Assembly (NCBI GenBank): GCA_017962865.1
Contig: JAGCUM010000020.1
Span: 1-7,327, forward strand
Direction: 5' to 3'
DNA length: 7,327 bases
From: Spirochaetales bacterium
Lineage (GTDB): Bacteria > Spirochaetota > Spirochaetia > Sphaerochaetales > Sphaerochaetaceae
The notes under the pieces are model-generated. The model ran no database searches, was not told the DNA's origin, and was given only the letters and a program-made list of their open reading frames with translations. Below are positions 6,984 through 7,327 of the stretch, piece after piece (position 1 is the first letter of the stretch; each line of letters opens with the position of its first letter). The position numbers were made by a program, and so were the translations under genes.

Positions 6984-7327
6984 CAGTTGCCATGAAAACG
7001 GAAGCATTATCTGCTCTGACAGTAAGGTTCTCCACGGAACTGCCTGCAATGCAGCACTGCCCCTTCTGAAGTGAAATGCCGTTGATTTCTGCAGTTCCTT
7101 CCGTACAGATAAGGGTTTTCGGTCCCCCTATATGATTGATGAATTCACCGTCCTTCATGGCAGTAAGAGTGAAACCGCCCTCACACACAAAGTGAGTGCC
7201 TCCTTCATCGCTTGAGCTTGCCATCGGTACAGGAATATAGGAATCATGCAGCATCACCCTTTCAAGCTCATCCAGATCCATGTGCTTCTGCGTAAGCCCC
7301 GCACGCAAGACATTGTCGGAGTTGTTC
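6976..7327 (-). CDS. manA: Mannose-6-phosphate isomerase, type I, C-terminal ~117 residues (5' end outside window)
   Basis: Zinc-dependent cytosolic enzyme that interconverts mannose-6-phosphate and fructose-6-phosphate. It serves mannose use or the supply of mannose units for the cell surface. The frame is open to the window edge and starts in the family hallmark NNSDNVLRAGLTQKHMD (bases 7326-7276), whose arginine is the conserved active-site residue. The TTG at 7308 is internal to this motif, not a start. The rest is the C-terminal cupin-like domain, with LICTEGTAEI and LQKGQCCIAGSS resembling the usual LLCTEG...LKKGES pattern, ending at a TAA at 6978-6976. About two thirds of the protein, including the zinc ligands, lies beyond the window. 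It is transcribed toward the symporter gene, with which it may share a transcript. Confidence 0.9.
   Translation of the reverse strand, partial: NNSDNVLRAGLTQKHMDLDELERVMLHDSYIPVPMASSSDEGGTHFVCEGGFTLTAMKDGEFINHIGGPKTLICTEGTAEINGISLQKGQCCIAGSSVENLTVRADNASVFMATVN

Overview
The window holds one end of a compact arginine biosynthesis operon on the + strand: argH (5' end missing), argC, argJ, argB and argD. It is followed on the - strand by a sodium/solute symporter gene and the 3' end of a type I mannose-6-phosphate isomerase gene (manA). Everything is tightly packed, and no mobile element, CRISPR array, tRNA or rRNA is visible. I see no new multi-gene system. The most notable signals are residue changes at active-site positions in two arginine enzymes, and regulatory-looking DNA at the edges of the symporter gene.

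Organism: the DNA is of middling G+C and arginine is mostly encoded by AGA/AGG. Shine-Dalgarno sites are strong (AAAGGAG, GGAGG). The ArgH C-terminal region and the ArgJ and ArgB sequences resemble those of anaerobic, often host-associated Firmicutes (Clostridia) or spirochaetes. This is an impression from remembered family sequences, and the phylum is uncertain.

Layout: bases 1-5300 carry argH-argC-argJ-argB-argD. Every junction is an overlap or a gap of 1-2 bases, so the genes are probably co-transcribed and translationally coupled. ArgB (kinase), ArgC (reductase), ArgD (aminotransferase) and ArgJ (acetyl transfer from acetylornithine back to glutamate) make ornithine by the acetyl-recycling route. 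ArgH performs the last step, argininosuccinate to arginine. ArgB has the N-terminal helix typical of arginine-inhibited enzymes. Carbamoyl-transferase and argininosuccinate synthase genes are not in the window.

Bases 5301-5325 separate the convergent argD and symporter genes. A hairpin encoded by the last codons of argD pairs better in RNA made from the - strand. Bases 5326-6870 encode a 514-residue transporter of the solute:sodium symporter family. The AT-rich gap 6871-6975 holds promoter-like elements and a perfect 15-bp palindrome. Bases 6976-7327 encode the C-terminal part of ManA.

Main anomaly: the ArgD residue that should be the PLP-binding lysine reads as isoleucine (codon ATA, 4887-4889). 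ArgH also carries leucine where the family has arginine in its HTARSRND active-site motif (codon CTC, 83-85). All frames are otherwise open, so either these are real point changes that would impair arginine synthesis, or they are sequence errors.
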